Shown: positions 47,559 through 56,739, counted from the stretch's first letter. The stretch is 64,000 bases of DNA from Nocardiopsis sp. CC223A (GCF_030766825.1 NZ_JASFDV010000033.1:1-64000); one strand, 5' to 3'. Notes: generated by a model not told the origin, from the sequence alone. Numbers and translations are program-made.

Positions 47559-47656
47559 GTCCTTCTCTCTCCTTTGGATGGTTCGGCGCGTCCGCCCCCG
47601 CTCGGTGATCCAACGGCGCAGCCCGTGGACCGCACGGCGCGGGGAGGCGTCACCGG

Positions 47657-48151
47657 TCACGCGGTCACCGCCCGGTCGGGGTGGTCGGTGGACAGAGAGC
47701 GCAGTGCGCCCAGGACGCGTTCCAGGACGCCGCGGTCCACGGGGACGGCGGTCCGGGGCCGGGGGACGGCCCCCCGGCCCGGCAGCGGCGGCCGGTCGCG
47801 TCGGGGTACGGGTGCCCGCGCGGTGCGGGCGAGGTGCCGCAGGTGCCGCAGGGCGAGACCGAGGTTCCCGTCCTCCCGGCGCACCCGCAGCCGCAGGCAC
47901 AGGCCGTCGGCTCCGGCCAGGACGGCGGCCAGGACGTGGTGTCCGCCGTCGGAGACGACGACGTCCTCCATGGCCTGGTCCGCGTACAGCGGACCCGCGT
48001 GCACGGACCGCAGGATCTCGACGACGTCCTCGGGGCGGTCCTCGTCGCCGACGTGGACGAGGGTCCGCCCGCTCCGCCAGTCGACGAGGTGGACACTGCG
48101 CGCCCCGGGCGTCCGGAGCAGGTCCCTCATCTGTCGGTCGATCGCGCGCAC
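47657..48151 (-). CDS. diverged roadblock-like protein
   Basis: A 164-residue protein whose first 110 residues follow the roadblock plan: ARSVHLVDWRSGRTLVHVG, an amphipathic helix EDVVEILRSVHAGPL, strands DVVVSDGGHHVLAAVLAGAD, and the helix REDGNLGLALRHLRHLARTA. That helix resembles RSRGNLALARHSLKGIE in the next gene. The C-terminal 50 residues are Arg/Pro-rich and end in a short helix. This is my inference from pattern; it may be annotated as hypothetical. It lies 98 nt upstream of the roadblock gene, same strand. Confidence 0.6.
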   Translation of the reverse strand: MRAIDRQMRDLLRTPGARSVHLVDWRSGRTLVHVGDEDRPEDVVEILRSVHAGPLYADQAMEDVVVSDGGHHVLAAVLAGADGLCLRLRVRREDGNLGLALRHLRHLARTARAPVPRRDRPPLPGRGAVPRPRTAVPVDRGVLERVLGALRSLSTDHPDRAVTA

Positions 48152-48324
48152 ATCGGTCCTTTGGGAAGACGGGGTCGGGCGGCCCGTGGGGGCGGGGCCG
48201 CGGGCCGCCCCGGTACGGACAGGACACGACGATAGAGGGGCACGGACCTTTTCGCTGGGTTTTCCAAGATTTATTGCGTTATACCTGCCAGGAGTCCCGA
48301 GTCGGCAATGACGGACCTGAAAGG

Positions 48325-48345
48325 ATTGTGCACGTAAGGCACAAT
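48325..48345. repeat. small perfect inverted repeat
   Basis: ATTGTGC-ACGTAAG-GCACAAT, 7-bp arms. It lies next to the strong terminator at 48352 and about 175 bp upstream of the roadblock-like gene, so it could be either an operator or an extra hairpin. Confidence 0.5.
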
Positions 48346-48351
48346 GAAAAC

Positions 48352-48383
48352 GGCGATCGCCCGCAATGCAACGGGCGATCGCC
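48352..48383. terminator. strong intrinsic terminator
   Basis: Perfect 12-bp stem GGCGATCGCCCG-CAATGCAA-CGGGCGATCGCC, then TTTATCG on the plus strand and GTTTTC on the minus strand. It lies 40 nt after the carbonic anhydrase stop (minus strand). Confidence 0.85.
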
Positions 48384-48422
48384 TTTATCGTCGTATGGGT
48401 TTTTCGGGACCTACGATCCGGA

Positions 48423-49118
48423 TCAGAGCCAGTCGACCCCGTACCCTTCGAGGTCGTAGCGGGCCGCGACGACGTCCAGCCTGCCCGACTCGACGAAGGG
48501 CGCCAGCTCCGTGTCCCGGCGCAGCAGGTCGGCGACGTGCTCGGCGTTGGCGCGCACGCAGTCGTCGACGAAGTCGCCCCCGTCGTCGGGGGTGGAGTCG
48601 ACGACCTCCAGGATCTGCTCCACGAGGTAGCCGACGTGGCCGTGCGGGAGTTCCCCGGTGCGGTGGGCCTCCACGGCGGCGGTCACCGCGCCGCAGCCGG
48701 AGTGCCCTTGGACCACGATGAGCGGGACCGCCAGGTGCTCGACGGCGTAGACGATGCTGCCGAGCACCGAGGAGTCCAGGACCTCGCCCGCGGAGCGGAC
48801 GGTGAACAGGTCGCCCAGGCCCCGGTCGAAGATCAGCTCCGGGGCGACGCGCGAGTCGGCGCAGCCCAGGACGAGGGCGAAGGGGTTCTGCCCCTGCGCG
48901 ACCTCGATCCGGCGGCGGCGCCCCTCATGGGGGTGGCGGGAGGCGAACCTGCGCCAGCGCCGGTTGCCCTGCTTGAGCAGGCGCAGGGCGTCGGCGGCCC
49001 CTCCCTCGAAAGGGGTTCCGGAATCGGCCCATGCGGACGCGGGAACCGCGGCGGCCAGGGCGGCTCCAGCGCCGCCGACCAGGGAGGCGCGCAGTGCGTG
49101 ACGACGTGAAATGGCCAT
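48423..49118 (-). CDS. Tat-exported beta carbonic anhydrase
   Basis: Zinc enzyme for CO2/bicarbonate interconversion, 231 residues. A twin-arginine signal MAISRRHALRASLVGGAG followed by AAVPASAWA indicates export folded across the membrane. Zinc ligands are seen in LGCADSRVAPE (Cys, Asp-Arg dyad) and QGHSGCGAV (His, Cys). The start at 49118 begins the Tat signal; an upstream in-frame ATG at 49214 is less likely. It stands alone, with a strong terminator behind. Exported beta carbonic anhydrases are known but less common than cytoplasmic ones. Confidence 0.92.
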   Translation of the reverse strand: MAISRRHALRASLVGGAGAALAAAVPASAWADSGTPFEGGAADALRLLKQGNRRWRRFASRHPHEGRRRRIEVAQGQNPFALVLGCADSRVAPELIFDRGLGDLFTVRSAGEVLDSSVLGSIVYAVEHLAVPLIVVQGHSGCGAVTAAVEAHRTGELPHGHVGYLVEQILEVVDSTPDDGGDFVDDCVRANAEHVADLLRRDTELAPFVESGRLDVVAARYDLEGYGVDWL

Positions 49119-49365
49119 GGGGAGTCTCGTTCTTCTTCGTTTCGAGGCGGATCGCGCCTCCTGGCAAAGAAAGCGAACAAAAACTACGCTCACCACAAAA
49201 AGGACACAAGCCACTTAACGTGTTCTTAGCGTCGGCTCCGCACCCGCTTCTCCCCCACCGCCACGCGCCCGCCCCGACCCCCTCCCGGCCGAGGGGCCGG
49301 TCACCGGCCGCCGCGAGCCCCCCACCTCTACCGATGCACCAGGATCCGCCGTAGACTCCCGACCG

Positions 49366-49379
49366 ACCGACCGTTCGGT
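49366..49379. promoter_or_regulatory. PaaR-like operator
   Basis: ACCGACCGTTCGGT matches the inner core ACCGNNCGNNCGGT of PaaR/TetR-type operators in actinobacteria. It lies 94-107 bp before the chosen TetR start, consistent with autoregulation. The outer half-sites are not well conserved. Confidence 0.5.
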
Positions 49380-49472
49380 GACCGACCCCCTCGTGTGACG
49401 GTCACGACACGCGCCCCGCGCGCGGGCGATCGGGCCGCGACCGAACGACGACACGAGGTAGATTCGACAACC

Positions 49473-50114
49473 GTGCCCCGAACCAGCCCTGGCGAGTCCG
49501 CGCCCCCGCGCTCCGGGAGGCGCCGCTCCGGACGCCCCGGCCACGACGCCGACTCCGTCCTGCACGTGGCGGCCCGTGTCTTCAACGAGCGCGGCTACGA
49601 CGGGACCAGCATGGAGGACCTGGCGCGCGCCCTGGGCGTCACGAAGTCCGCGATCTACCACCACGTCTCCAGCAAGACCGAGCTGCTGCGCCGGTCGCTG
49701 GACCTGGCCATGGACGCCCTGTTCGAGGTCACCCGCGAGGAGGCCTCGGTCACCGGCCCCGCCGTGGACCGGCTCGACCACGTCCTGCGCGGCAGCGTCC
49801 GCGTACTGGTGGAGCTGCTCCCGCACGTCACGCTGCTGCTGCGGGTCCGCGGCAACACCGAGGTGGAGAAGCACGCCCTGGAGCGGCGGCGCGAGTTCGA
49901 CCACCTGATCGCCGACCTGGTCCGCGAGGGCATCGTCGACGGGGACATCCGCGACGACGTCGACCCGGCGGTGGCGGCCCGGCTGCTGTTCGGCATGGTC
50001 AACTCGATCGTGGAGTGGTACAAGCCCGACCGCGGGCTGTCGGCCGAGGAGATCGCCGACACCCTCGCCACGGTCGCCTTCCAGGGGCTGCGCCGCCCGC
50101 CGCATCCCGCCTGA
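49473..50114 (+). CDS. TetR/AcrR-family regulator, PaaR-like
   Basis: Repressor of 213 residues (239 if started at 49395). The HTH is ADSVLHVAARVFNERGYDGT followed by SMEDLARALGVTKSAIYHHV. The ligand domain has LPHVTLLLRVRGNTEVEKHA and LLFGMVNSIVEWYKPDRGLS, the pattern of the PaaR/KstR2-type regulators of phenylacetate or acyl-CoA catabolism. No paa or beta-oxidation genes are near, so targets lie elsewhere. The GTG at 49473 has a rather distant GAGG; the true start is uncertain. A matching operator is just upstream. Confidence 0.85.
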   Translation: MPRTSPGESAPPRSGRRRSGRPGHDADSVLHVAARVFNERGYDGTSMEDLARALGVTKSAIYHHVSSKTELLRRSLDLAMDALFEVTREEASVTGPAVDRLDHVLRGSVRVLVELLPHVTLLLRVRGNTEVEKHALERRREFDHLIADLVREGIVDGDIRDDVDPAVAARLLFGMVNSIVEWYKPDRGLSAEEIADTLATVAFQGLRRPPHPA

Positions 50115-50301
50115 CCCGGGGGCCGGTGATAACGGTCACGGAGATCACGGTCACCGCCGGTCACATGCCCGACGGGGTCAGGTGTCCGCCCCGGACCGAA
50201 CGCTCCGAAAACGAGACAACGTAATACTCTGCGGCTTTCTCCCCCGTATGTGCTTTCTATGATTTTTTCATCGGAAAACCACACCAACGGGCAGGAACGG
50301 C

Positions 50302-51135
50302 ATGATCGACCACTTCACCTACGGGCCGTGGACTCCGGGGATCGCCTACGCGGTATCGGTCATCGGCTCCTTCATCGGCCTGATGGCGGCCACCCGGTCA
50401 CGCGCCGCCACGCGCCGCTTCGCCCGCCTTCAGTGGCTGGCGGTGAGCGCGGTCTGCCTGGGCGGAACCGCCGTCTGGTCCATGCACTTCATCGCGATGA
50501 TGGGCTTCCGGGTCTCGGGCACCCCCATCCGCTATGACACCGCCCTGACGCTGGCCAGCGGCGCCGTCGCCGTCCTGGTCATGGGAGTGGCGCTGTACCT
50601 GACCATCCGCCGCGGCACCACCGGCTGGCTGCTGCTCAGCGGCGCCGTCGCCGGATCCGGGATCGTCGCCATGCACTACATGGGCATGGCCTCGATGAAC
50701 CTGCACGGCGAACTGCACCACGACCCGGTGTTCGTGGCCGCCGCGACGGCGATCGCCCTGGCCGCGGCCACCGCCGCACTGTGGTTCGCCCGGCGCGTGG
50801 CCGGCCTGCCCGCCATCACCCTGGCCTCGCTGCTCATGGGCGTGGCCGTCTCCTCCATGCACTACACCGGCATGTTCGGGATGAGCGCCACCGTGAGCGC
50901 GGAGCACCACATGTCCGCCCCGGCCGGGGCCACCTCATCGGACCTGCTGCTGCCGCTCGTGGTGGGCCTCTTCGTCCTGCTGCTCGTGTGCAGCCTCTTC
51001 CTCATGCTGGGCGTGGAGGACTCGCCCCGGCGCCCCGCGGAACCGCGCGTCGCGGCCCCGGAGGAGAAGAGCGAAAAGAGCGGAGAGTATTCTCCCCGTC
51101 ACGTTTTCGATCCGCACCGGAACCGCACCCGCTAA
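50302..51135 (+). CDS. MHYT-domain membrane protein 1
   Basis: Polytopic sensor-like protein of 277 residues with about seven membrane helices. It contains three MHYT-type motifs: MHFIAMMGF, MHYMGMASM and MHYTGMFG, in which Met and His are proposed to bind a metal such as copper or to sense O2, CO or NO. There is no GGDEF, EAL or kinase domain; the cytoplasmic tail of about 40 residues is charged. The ATG at 50302 has GGGCAGGAACGGC upstream. The next gene is a paralogue with the same layout. Confidence 0.9.
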   Translation: MIDHFTYGPWTPGIAYAVSVIGSFIGLMAATRSRAATRRFARLQWLAVSAVCLGGTAVWSMHFIAMMGFRVSGTPIRYDTALTLASGAVAVLVMGVALYLTIRRGTTGWLLLSGAVAGSGIVAMHYMGMASMNLHGELHHDPVFVAAATAIALAAATAALWFARRVAGLPAITLASLLMGVAVSSMHYTGMFGMSATVSAEHHMSAPAGATSSDLLLPLVVGLFVLLLVCSLFLMLGVEDSPRRPAEPRVAAPEEKSEKSGEYSPRHVFDPHRNRTR

Positions 51136-51174
51136 TCCCTATTCGGACATCGGGAACAGGCCAGAAAAAAGCAC

Positions 51175-51205
51175 GCCCCCAATGGTGACCCTCCGCATCG
51201 GGGGC
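51175..51205 (+). terminator. hairpin between the MHYT genes
   Basis: GCCCCCAATG pairs with GCATCGGGGGC (51195-51205) with one mismatch, 40 nt after the first MHYT stop. Confidence 0.55.
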
Positions 51206-51301
51206 ACATGGTTTCCGCACACCCCCTGGCTTTTCCGCCGTTTCGACTTTATGATCCGTACCCACGCCCAATGTGACGCAGGTCATGGAAAGTGAAGTCC
51301 C

Positions 51302-52195
51302 GTGCTCGACGATGTCTTCGGCCAGGACTGGCTGACCCCCGCCATCGCGTTCACCGTCTCGGTGATCGGCTCCTTCCTCGGCCTCTCCTTCGCCCACCGG
51401 GCCCGCCGTGCCACCGGGCTCGCCCGGTGGCACTGGACGTTCCTGGCATCCCTCGCTCTGGGCGGTATGGCCGTGTGGTCCATGCACTTCATCGCCATGA
51501 TGGGCTTCCGCCTCTCGGGCACCGCCATCCGCTACGACACACTGCTCACCCTCGTCAGCGGCGCCATCGCCATCGTGGTCATGGGCTTCGCGCTCGCCCT
51601 GAGCCTGCGCAACCGGAGGACCATCTGGCTGCTGCTCAGCGGCCTGCTGCTGGGCTTCGGCGTGATCGCCATGCACTACACCGGCGTCGCGTCGATGAAC
51701 GTCCACGGCGAACTGCACCTGGACCCCGGGTACGTGGCCGCGTCCTGTGCCATCGCGATCGTCGCGGCCACCGTCGCCCTGTGGTTCGCCACCCGGGTCA
51801 CGGGGCTGGGCGCCAACGCCGGCGCCTCCGTCCTGATGGGCATCGCCGTCACCTCGATGCACTACACCGGGATGGCTGGCGTGCACCACGAGGCCCCCGA
51901 GTTCACCCGATACGGCGCCCCCGAGGGCTCCACCGTGCCCGACCTGCTGCTGCCGATGATCGTGGTGCTCTTCGTGTTCCTGCTCATCTGTAGTCTCTTC
52001 CTCCTGCTGGGGGTCGAGGACGAGCGCACCGACTACAGCCGCCGCCCCGAGCACGCCGCCGCCGTCCCCGCGGACGACGCGGTCCGGCCCGGGGACGCCG
52101 GGTACAGTCCGCGCCACGCCTCGGCGCCCCCCGCCCTGCCGGCGGCGGGCGAGCGGTACCGCCCGGCCGACGACGTGTGGACGCGCCGCCGCTGA
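51302..52195 (+). CDS. MHYT-domain membrane protein 2
   Basis: Paralogue of the preceding gene, 297 residues, with the three motifs MHFIAMMGFR, MHYTGVASMN and MHYTGMAG at matching positions, about seven membrane helices and a longer acidic/Pro-rich tail of about 75 residues. The two proteins share long stretches such as SVIGSF(I/L)GL and WSMHFIAMMGFR(V/L)SGT. The GTG at 51302 is the likely start with GAAGTCCC just before it. It probably arose by local duplication. Confidence 0.9.
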   Translation: MLDDVFGQDWLTPAIAFTVSVIGSFLGLSFAHRARRATGLARWHWTFLASLALGGMAVWSMHFIAMMGFRLSGTAIRYDTLLTLVSGAIAIVVMGFALALSLRNRRTIWLLLSGLLLGFGVIAMHYTGVASMNVHGELHLDPGYVAASCAIAIVAATVALWFATRVTGLGANAGASVLMGIAVTSMHYTGMAGVHHEAPEFTRYGAPEGSTVPDLLLPMIVVLFVFLLICSLFLLLGVEDERTDYSRRPEHAAAVPADDAVRPGDAGYSPRHASAPPALPAAGERYRPADDVWTRRR

Positions 52196-52220
52196 CACCC
52201 CGGAAAAACCACTGGCCCCC

Positions 52221-52254
52221 GCGGGCCCGCCGAGTGTAGTTTCGGCGGGTCCGC
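52221..52254 (+). terminator. hairpin after MHYT protein 2
   Basis: Stem of 13 pairs including one G-U: GCGGGCCCGCCGA (52221-52233) with TCGGCGGGTCCGC (52242-52254), 26 nt after the stop codon. Confidence 0.7.
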
Positions 52255-52294
52255 GTGCGCCCGCCGCGGAACGAGACGGAGAGGAGGACGTGCC

Positions 52295-52351
52295 ATGCCT
52301 GTGAACGTCCCTGCCTGTGAGCCCCACCTCCCGACGTTCCGCGAGCCCTGA
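52295..52351 (+). CDS. possible leader peptide of rsgA
   Basis: An 18-codon ORF, MPVNVPACEPHLPTFREP, with a perfect GAGGAGG 8 nt before its ATG, ending 61 nt before the rsgA start. The Shine-Dalgarno is stronger than that of rsgA itself, which suggests the ORF is translated and may regulate rsgA. No conservation check was possible. Confidence 0.4.
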   Translation: MPVNVPACEPHLPTFREP

Positions 52352-52412
52352 GCGCACCCGGCCATTCCCCGGGTGCCCGGCTCGCCTTCTTCCCGAAAGA
52401 AAGAGCCGTACC

Positions 52413-53525
52413 GTGAACACCCCTGTCACCGGCACACCTCCGCATCCGCTGACCGCGCTGGGCTGGAACCCGCGCGTCGCGACCGCCTTCGACACCGTCT
52501 CCCACGGCTCGGAGCACCTCCTGGTGCCCGGGCGTGTGAGTGCCGCCCGCCGCGGCGGCTCGGTGGTCCGCACCGCCGAGGGCGAGGTCCCCGCCGACCA
52601 CTCCCCCGCCGTCCTCAAGGACGCCCGGACCGACCCCGCCCTGGCACCGTGCACCGGCGACTGGGTCGCCCTGCGCCGCTCGGGTGACACCTGGCTGGTG
52701 GAGGCCGTGCTGGAGCGCTCCGGCACACTCGTGCGCCAGGGCATCGCCAAGGACTCCTACGACCAGGTCCTCGCCGCCAACGTGGACCGCGTCCTGATCT
52801 GCGAGGCCGCCGACCAGGGGCCCAACGTGGGCCGCCTGGAACGGTTCCTCAGCCTGGTCTGGGCGGGCGGCGCCGAACCGATCGTCGCCGTCACCAAGGC
52901 CGAACTGGCCGGGGACCGGCTGCCCGAGGTCGTCGAACTCGTGCGTTCGGTCTCCCCCGGCATCGAGGTGCACGTGGTCAGCGCGCACACCGGCCAGGGG
53001 CTGGACGCCCTCACCGAGCGGATGGCACCCGGGTCCACCTGGGTGCTGCTGGGCACCTCGGGTGCGGGCAAGTCCAGCCTGATCAACGCCGTGGCCGGGC
53101 AGGACCTGATGGACACCGGTGAGATCCGCGGCGACAGGCGGGGGCGGCACACCACCACCCACCGGCAGCTACTGGTGCTGCCCCACGGGGCGGTCGTCCT
53201 GGACATCCCCGGGGTGCGCCGCATCGACGTCCCCGGCGAGGCCGAGGGCGTGGACCGGACCTTCGCCGACGTCACCGGGCTGGCCGAACAGTGCCGGTTC
53301 CGGGACTGCGTCCACGAGACCGAACCCGGGTGCGCGGTCCGCGCCGCCATCGACGAGGGGGAGCTGGACCTGAGCCGCCTGGAGCGGTGGAACCGGCTGC
53401 GCCGCGAGTCGGAGCGGAACCGGGCCCGGGGCGACGCCCGGCTGCGCTCCGAGCAGACGCGCAGGTGGAAGGCCATCACCAAGGAGGGCCGCGAACGCGG
53501 CCGTCTCAAGCGCGGCGGCCGCTGA
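52413..53525 (+). CDS. rsgA: ribosome small-subunit-dependent GTPase RsgA
   Basis: Late 30S-assembly GTPase of 370 residues. It has an OB-fold start and circularly permuted G motifs: G4 VTKAE, G1 GTSGAGKSSLIN, switch RRGRHTTTHRQ and G3 LDIPGVRR. The C-terminal zinc finger is CRFRDCVHETEPGC. The GTG at 52413 follows AAAGAAAGAG; the frame is open upstream but without coding character. A strong hairpin ends the transcript at 53542. Confidence 0.95.
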   Translation: MNTPVTGTPPHPLTALGWNPRVATAFDTVSHGSEHLLVPGRVSAARRGGSVVRTAEGEVPADHSPAVLKDARTDPALAPCTGDWVALRRSGDTWLVEAVLERSGTLVRQGIAKDSYDQVLAANVDRVLICEAADQGPNVGRLERFLSLVWAGGAEPIVAVTKAELAGDRLPEVVELVRSVSPGIEVHVVSAHTGQGLDALTERMAPGSTWVLLGTSGAGKSSLINAVAGQDLMDTGEIRGDRRGRHTTTHRQLLVLPHGAVVLDIPGVRRIDVPGEAEGVDRTFADVTGLAEQCRFRDCVHETEPGCAVRAAIDEGELDLSRLERWNRLRRESERNRARGDARLRSEQTRRWKAITKEGRERGRLKRGGR

Positions 53526-53856
53526 GGCCGGGACGGCTTGCGGGCGCCTCCCCGGCCGGGGAGGCGCCCGTCCCCGTTCGCAGTCGGCCCGCGCAGTGTG
53601 CGAGGCGGTGGCCAGGGGCCGAGTGGATCGGATGAGCATCCGACCGTGCGGAGTCGCATCTGACCCGCTCATCCTCGACGGTTCCCTCATCCGGCCTGAT
53701 CGGAGAACGCCGGATGTGCGGGCGCCCAGACCGCGCGGACGCTCTCCAGCGCGCAGGTCGTTCGAGGATCCGACCGAGCGCAAGCGGCTCGGATGCGGGT
53801 CGAGCGGGTCGCGTGCGACAGGTCGGCCCGTCCCCGTCTTCCCCGAAAGCGCTTCT
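53526..53856. other. intergenic region between convergent rsgA and tatD
   Basis: A 331-bp stretch holding the terminator hairpin at 53542-53569. I see nothing else supported in the remainder. Confidence 0.5.
53542..53569. terminator. hairpin after rsgA
   Basis: Perfect palindrome GGGCGCCTCCCC-GGCC-GGGGAGGCGCCC, 17 nt after the rsgA stop. Confidence 0.8.
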
Positions 53857-54780
53857 CTAGAAGCCGAAGGCCCGCTTGGCGTTGCCCGCGATGACGGCCG
53901 CCAGCTCGTCCTCGTCCATCCCCTTGACCTCCGCCAGCGTCCGCAGCGTGTGCGGGATGAGGTACGGGGCGTTGGGGCGGCCCCGGTAGGGCTTGGGGGT
54001 CAGGAACGGCGCGTCCGTCTCCACCAGCACCAGCTCCGCCGGGGCCGCCTGCGCGGCCTCGCGCAGCGGCTCGGCGCTGGCGAACGTCACGTTGCCCGCG
54101 AAGCTCATGAAGTAGCCCAGCTCCGCGCAGCGGCGGGCCATGGCCGCGTCGCCGGAGAAGCAGTGGAACACCACCGTGTGCGGGGCGCCCTCCTCCTCCA
54201 GCACCCGGAACACGTCCTCGTGCGCCTCCCGGTCGTGGATCATCAGGGCCTTGCCGTGCCGCTTGGCGATGGCGATGTGCCCGCGGAACGACTCCTCCTG
54301 CGCCCGCGTCCCCTCCGGGCCGGTGCGGAAGGTGTCCATGCCGGTCTCTCCGACCGCCACCACCTGCGGCCGGGCGGCCAGGGCGTCGATCTCGGACAGC
54401 TGCTTCGCGAGGGCCTCGAAACCGCCGGGCCGGCGGGTCTTGCCCGCCCAGTCGGTGTCGTCCACCTCCACACCGTCCGCGCCGTCGCCGTGCACGACGC
54501 GGGGTGCCTCGTTGGGGTGCAGGGCGACCGCCGCCCACACCTTCCCGGGGTTGGCGGCCGCGACGTCCGCCGCCCAGCGCGACGACGGCAGGTCGACGCC
54601 CACCTGGAGCAGCGGGGTCACCCCGACCGCCTCGGCGGCGGCGATGATCTCGGCGACCTCCGGGGTCTGCATGTCCATGTGGGTGTGGCTGTCGGCCACC
54701 GGGACCCGCAGCGGCTCCGGTGCCGGAGGCGGCGTCTGCGCGTTGCGCGCCTCGACGGCCTTTCCCGACCGCTTGCCCAT
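53857..54780 (-). CDS. tatD: TatD-family metal-dependent hydrolase
   Basis: Metal-dependent deoxyribonuclease/hydrolase of 307 residues. The metal ligands are in VADSHTHMDM (HxH), AVGETGMDTF (Glu), MIHDREAHED and FHCFSGDAAM (His), and LVETDAPFLTPKPYRG (Asp). The ATG at 54780 has GGAGGGAACGAC upstream; the reading to 54876 adds Arg-rich noise. It lies 138 nt downstream of metG on the same strand, a frequent actinobacterial arrangement. DNA or D-aminoacyl-tRNA targets have been proposed for the family. Confidence 0.94.
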   Translation of the reverse strand: MGKRSGKAVEARNAQTPPPAPEPLRVPVADSHTHMDMQTPEVAEIIAAAEAVGVTPLLQVGVDLPSSRWAADVAAANPGKVWAAVALHPNEAPRVVHGDGADGVEVDDTDWAGKTRRPGGFEALAKQLSEIDALAARPQVVAVGETGMDTFRTGPEGTRAQEESFRGHIAIAKRHGKALMIHDREAHEDVFRVLEEEGAPHTVVFHCFSGDAAMARRCAELGYFMSFAGNVTFASAEPLREAAQAAPAELVLVETDAPFLTPKPYRGRPNAPYLIPHTLRTLAEVKGMDEDELAAVIAGNAKRAFGF

Positions 54781-54918
54781 GTCGTTCCCTCCGCGACGAG
54801 CCGCGCCGACGGGTCGGCCCGTCGGCGCGGCGTCCCACCCGTGGCCCACCGCCCTCAGCGGACGGCCGGCGGCCACGGTGCTTCTCCTGTGTCCGAACTT
54901 CTTCTCGTGCCGTCCGCC

Positions 54919-56739
54919 CTACTCGGCGGCGCCGCCCTCCAGGCGGGCCAGCTCCTCGTCCACGACGGACGGGTCGAGTTTGGCGAACAGCGGCTCGGGG
55001 CGGGCCAGCGGGGTGCCCGGAACGATCGGGACCGACTCCCAGCGGGCGGCGTTGTCGGCGTAGTCACCGGTGATGACCGGGTAGTCGACCTTCTCGGCGG
55101 AGCCGCCGATGGTGTCGTGGCCGGTCTCCAGCCGGGGCATGCCCGTCCAGGTGCCCTCGCCGCCCAGCATCGCGTACACCTTGTTGGCCGACTCCGGCAG
55201 GAACGGCGTGAGCAGGGTGTTGGCGTCCTGGACCAGCTGGAGCGCCACGTGCAGCACGGTGGCCATCCGCTCCGGGTCGGTCTTCTTCAGGGCCCACGGG
55301 GCCTGCTCGGAGATGTACTTGTTGGCCTCGGCGACGGTCCGCATCGCCTCCTGGAGCGCCGCCTTGAACTGCGAGCGCTCCAGGCGGGCGCCGACGGTGT
55401 CGAACGCGGCCCCGGACGCCTCCAGCACCCGGCGGTCCTCGTCGGTGAGCTCTCCCGCCGCGGGGATCTCACCGAGGTTCTTGGCCGCCATGGAGATGGA
55501 GCGGTTGACCAGGTTGCCCCAGGCCGCCACCAGCTCGTCGTTGTTGCGGCGCACGAACTCGGCCCAGGTGAAGTCGGTGTCCTGGGTCTCGGGCCCGGCG
55601 GCCATGATGTAGTACCGCAGCGAGTCGGCGGAGTAGCGCTCCAGGAAGTCGCGCACGTAGATGACCACGCGGCGTGAGGACGAGAACTTGCGCCCCTCCA
55701 TGGTGAGGAACTCGCTGGAGACCACCTCGGTGGGCACGTTCAGCGCGCCCAGCGGGCCGGGGTCGCCGCCCCGGTCGCCCCGGCCGCTCGCACCCAGCAG
55801 GATGGCGGGCCAGATCACCGAGTGGAAGACGATGTTGTCCTTGCCCATGAAGTAGAAGGACTCCGGGTCCTCCCCCTGCCACCAGCGGCGCCACGCCTGG
55901 GGGTCACCGGTGCGCTCGGCCCACTCGATGGACGCGGACAGGTAGCCGATGACCGCGTCGAACCACACGTACAGCCGCTTGTTGGCGTTGTCGCTCCACC
56001 CGTCCAGCGGGATCGGCACGCCCCAGTCCAGGTCACGGGTGACCGCGCGCGGCTGTAGGTCGTCCAGCAGGTTCATGGAGAACTTCAGGACGTTGGGGCG
56101 CCATTGGCCCTCCTTGCCCTTGAGCCACTCCGCGAGCACGCCGGCGAACGCGGGCAGGTCGAGCATGAAGTGCTCGCTGTCCACGAACTCCGGGGTCTCG
56201 CCGTTGATCTTGGAGCGCGGCGAGATGAGGTCGATCGGGTCCAGCTGGTTGCCGCAGTTGTCGCACTGGTCGCCGCGCGCGCCGTCGTAGCCGCAGATCG
56301 GGCAGATGCCCTCGATGTAGCGGTCCGGCAGGGTGCGCCCCGTGGACGGGGAGATGGCGCCCTTGGTGGTGCGCGCGAAGACGTAGCCGTTGTCGTACAG
56401 CGTGGTGAAGAGCTTCTGCACCACGGAGTAGTGGTTGCCGGTGGTGGTCCGGGTGAACAGGTCGTAGGACAGGCCCAGGGCCACCAGGTCCTCGGCGATC
56501 ACCCGGTTGTAGTGGTCGGCCAGCTCGCGGGCGGTGACGCCCTCCTGGTCGGCCAGGACCTGGATCGGGGTGCCGTGCTCGTCGGTGCCGCTGACCATCA
56601 GCACGTTGTTGCCCGACATTCGCTGGAAGCGCGAGAAGACGTCGGAGGGGACTCCGAAGCCGGACACGTGACCGATGTGGCGCGGTCCGTTGGTGTAAGG
56701 CCAAGCGACCGCGGTCAGGATGTGGCGATTCGACGACAT
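54919..56739 (-). CDS. metG: methionyl-tRNA synthetase
   Basis: Charges tRNA-Met. The 606-residue enzyme has the class I HIGH motif as PRHIGHVSG, the zinc knuckle [17 protein letters not shown], and the KMSKS equivalent in [11 protein letters not shown], a form seen in actinobacterial and archaeal-like MetRS. The anticodon-binding helical domain follows, with [16 protein letters not shown]. No C-terminal tRNA-binding EMAP domain is present. Start at ATG 56739. It precedes tatD on the same strand. Confidence 0.96.
   Translation of the reverse strand: MSSNRHILTAVAWPYTNGPRHIGHVSGFGVPSDVFSRFQRMSGNNVLMVSGTDEHGTPIQVLADQEGVTARELADHYNRVIAEDLVALGLSYDLFTRTTTGNHYSVVQKLFTTLYDNGYVFARTTKGAISPSTGRTLPDRYIEGICPICGYDGARGDQCDNCGNQLDPIDLISPRSKINGETPEFVDSEHFMLDLPAFAGVLAEWLKGKEGQWRPNVLKFSMNLLDDLQPRAVTRDLDWGVPIPLDGWSDNANKRLYVWFDAVIGYLSASIEWAERTGDPQAWRRWWQGEDPESFYFMGKDNIVFHSVIWPAILLGASGRGDRGGDPGPLGALNVPTEVVSSEFLTMEGRKFSSSRRVVIYVRDFLERYSADSLRYYIMAAGPETQDTDFTWAEFVRRNNDELVAAWGNLVNRSISMAAKNLGEIPAAGELTDEDRRVLEASGAAFDTVGARLERSQFKAALQEAMRTVAEANKYISEQAPWALKKTDPERMATVLHVALQLVQDANTLLTPFLPESANKVYAMLGGEGTWTGMPRLETGHDTIGGSAEKVDYPVITGDYADNAARWESVPIVPGTPLARPEPLFAKLDPSVVDEELARLEGGAAE

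Noticed and set aside
51272..51286. Crp-like site TGTGACGCAGGTCAT before the second MHYT gene
   Set aside because: Only one half matches the TGTGA-N6-TCACA consensus well, and the position just before the start codon is poor for activation.
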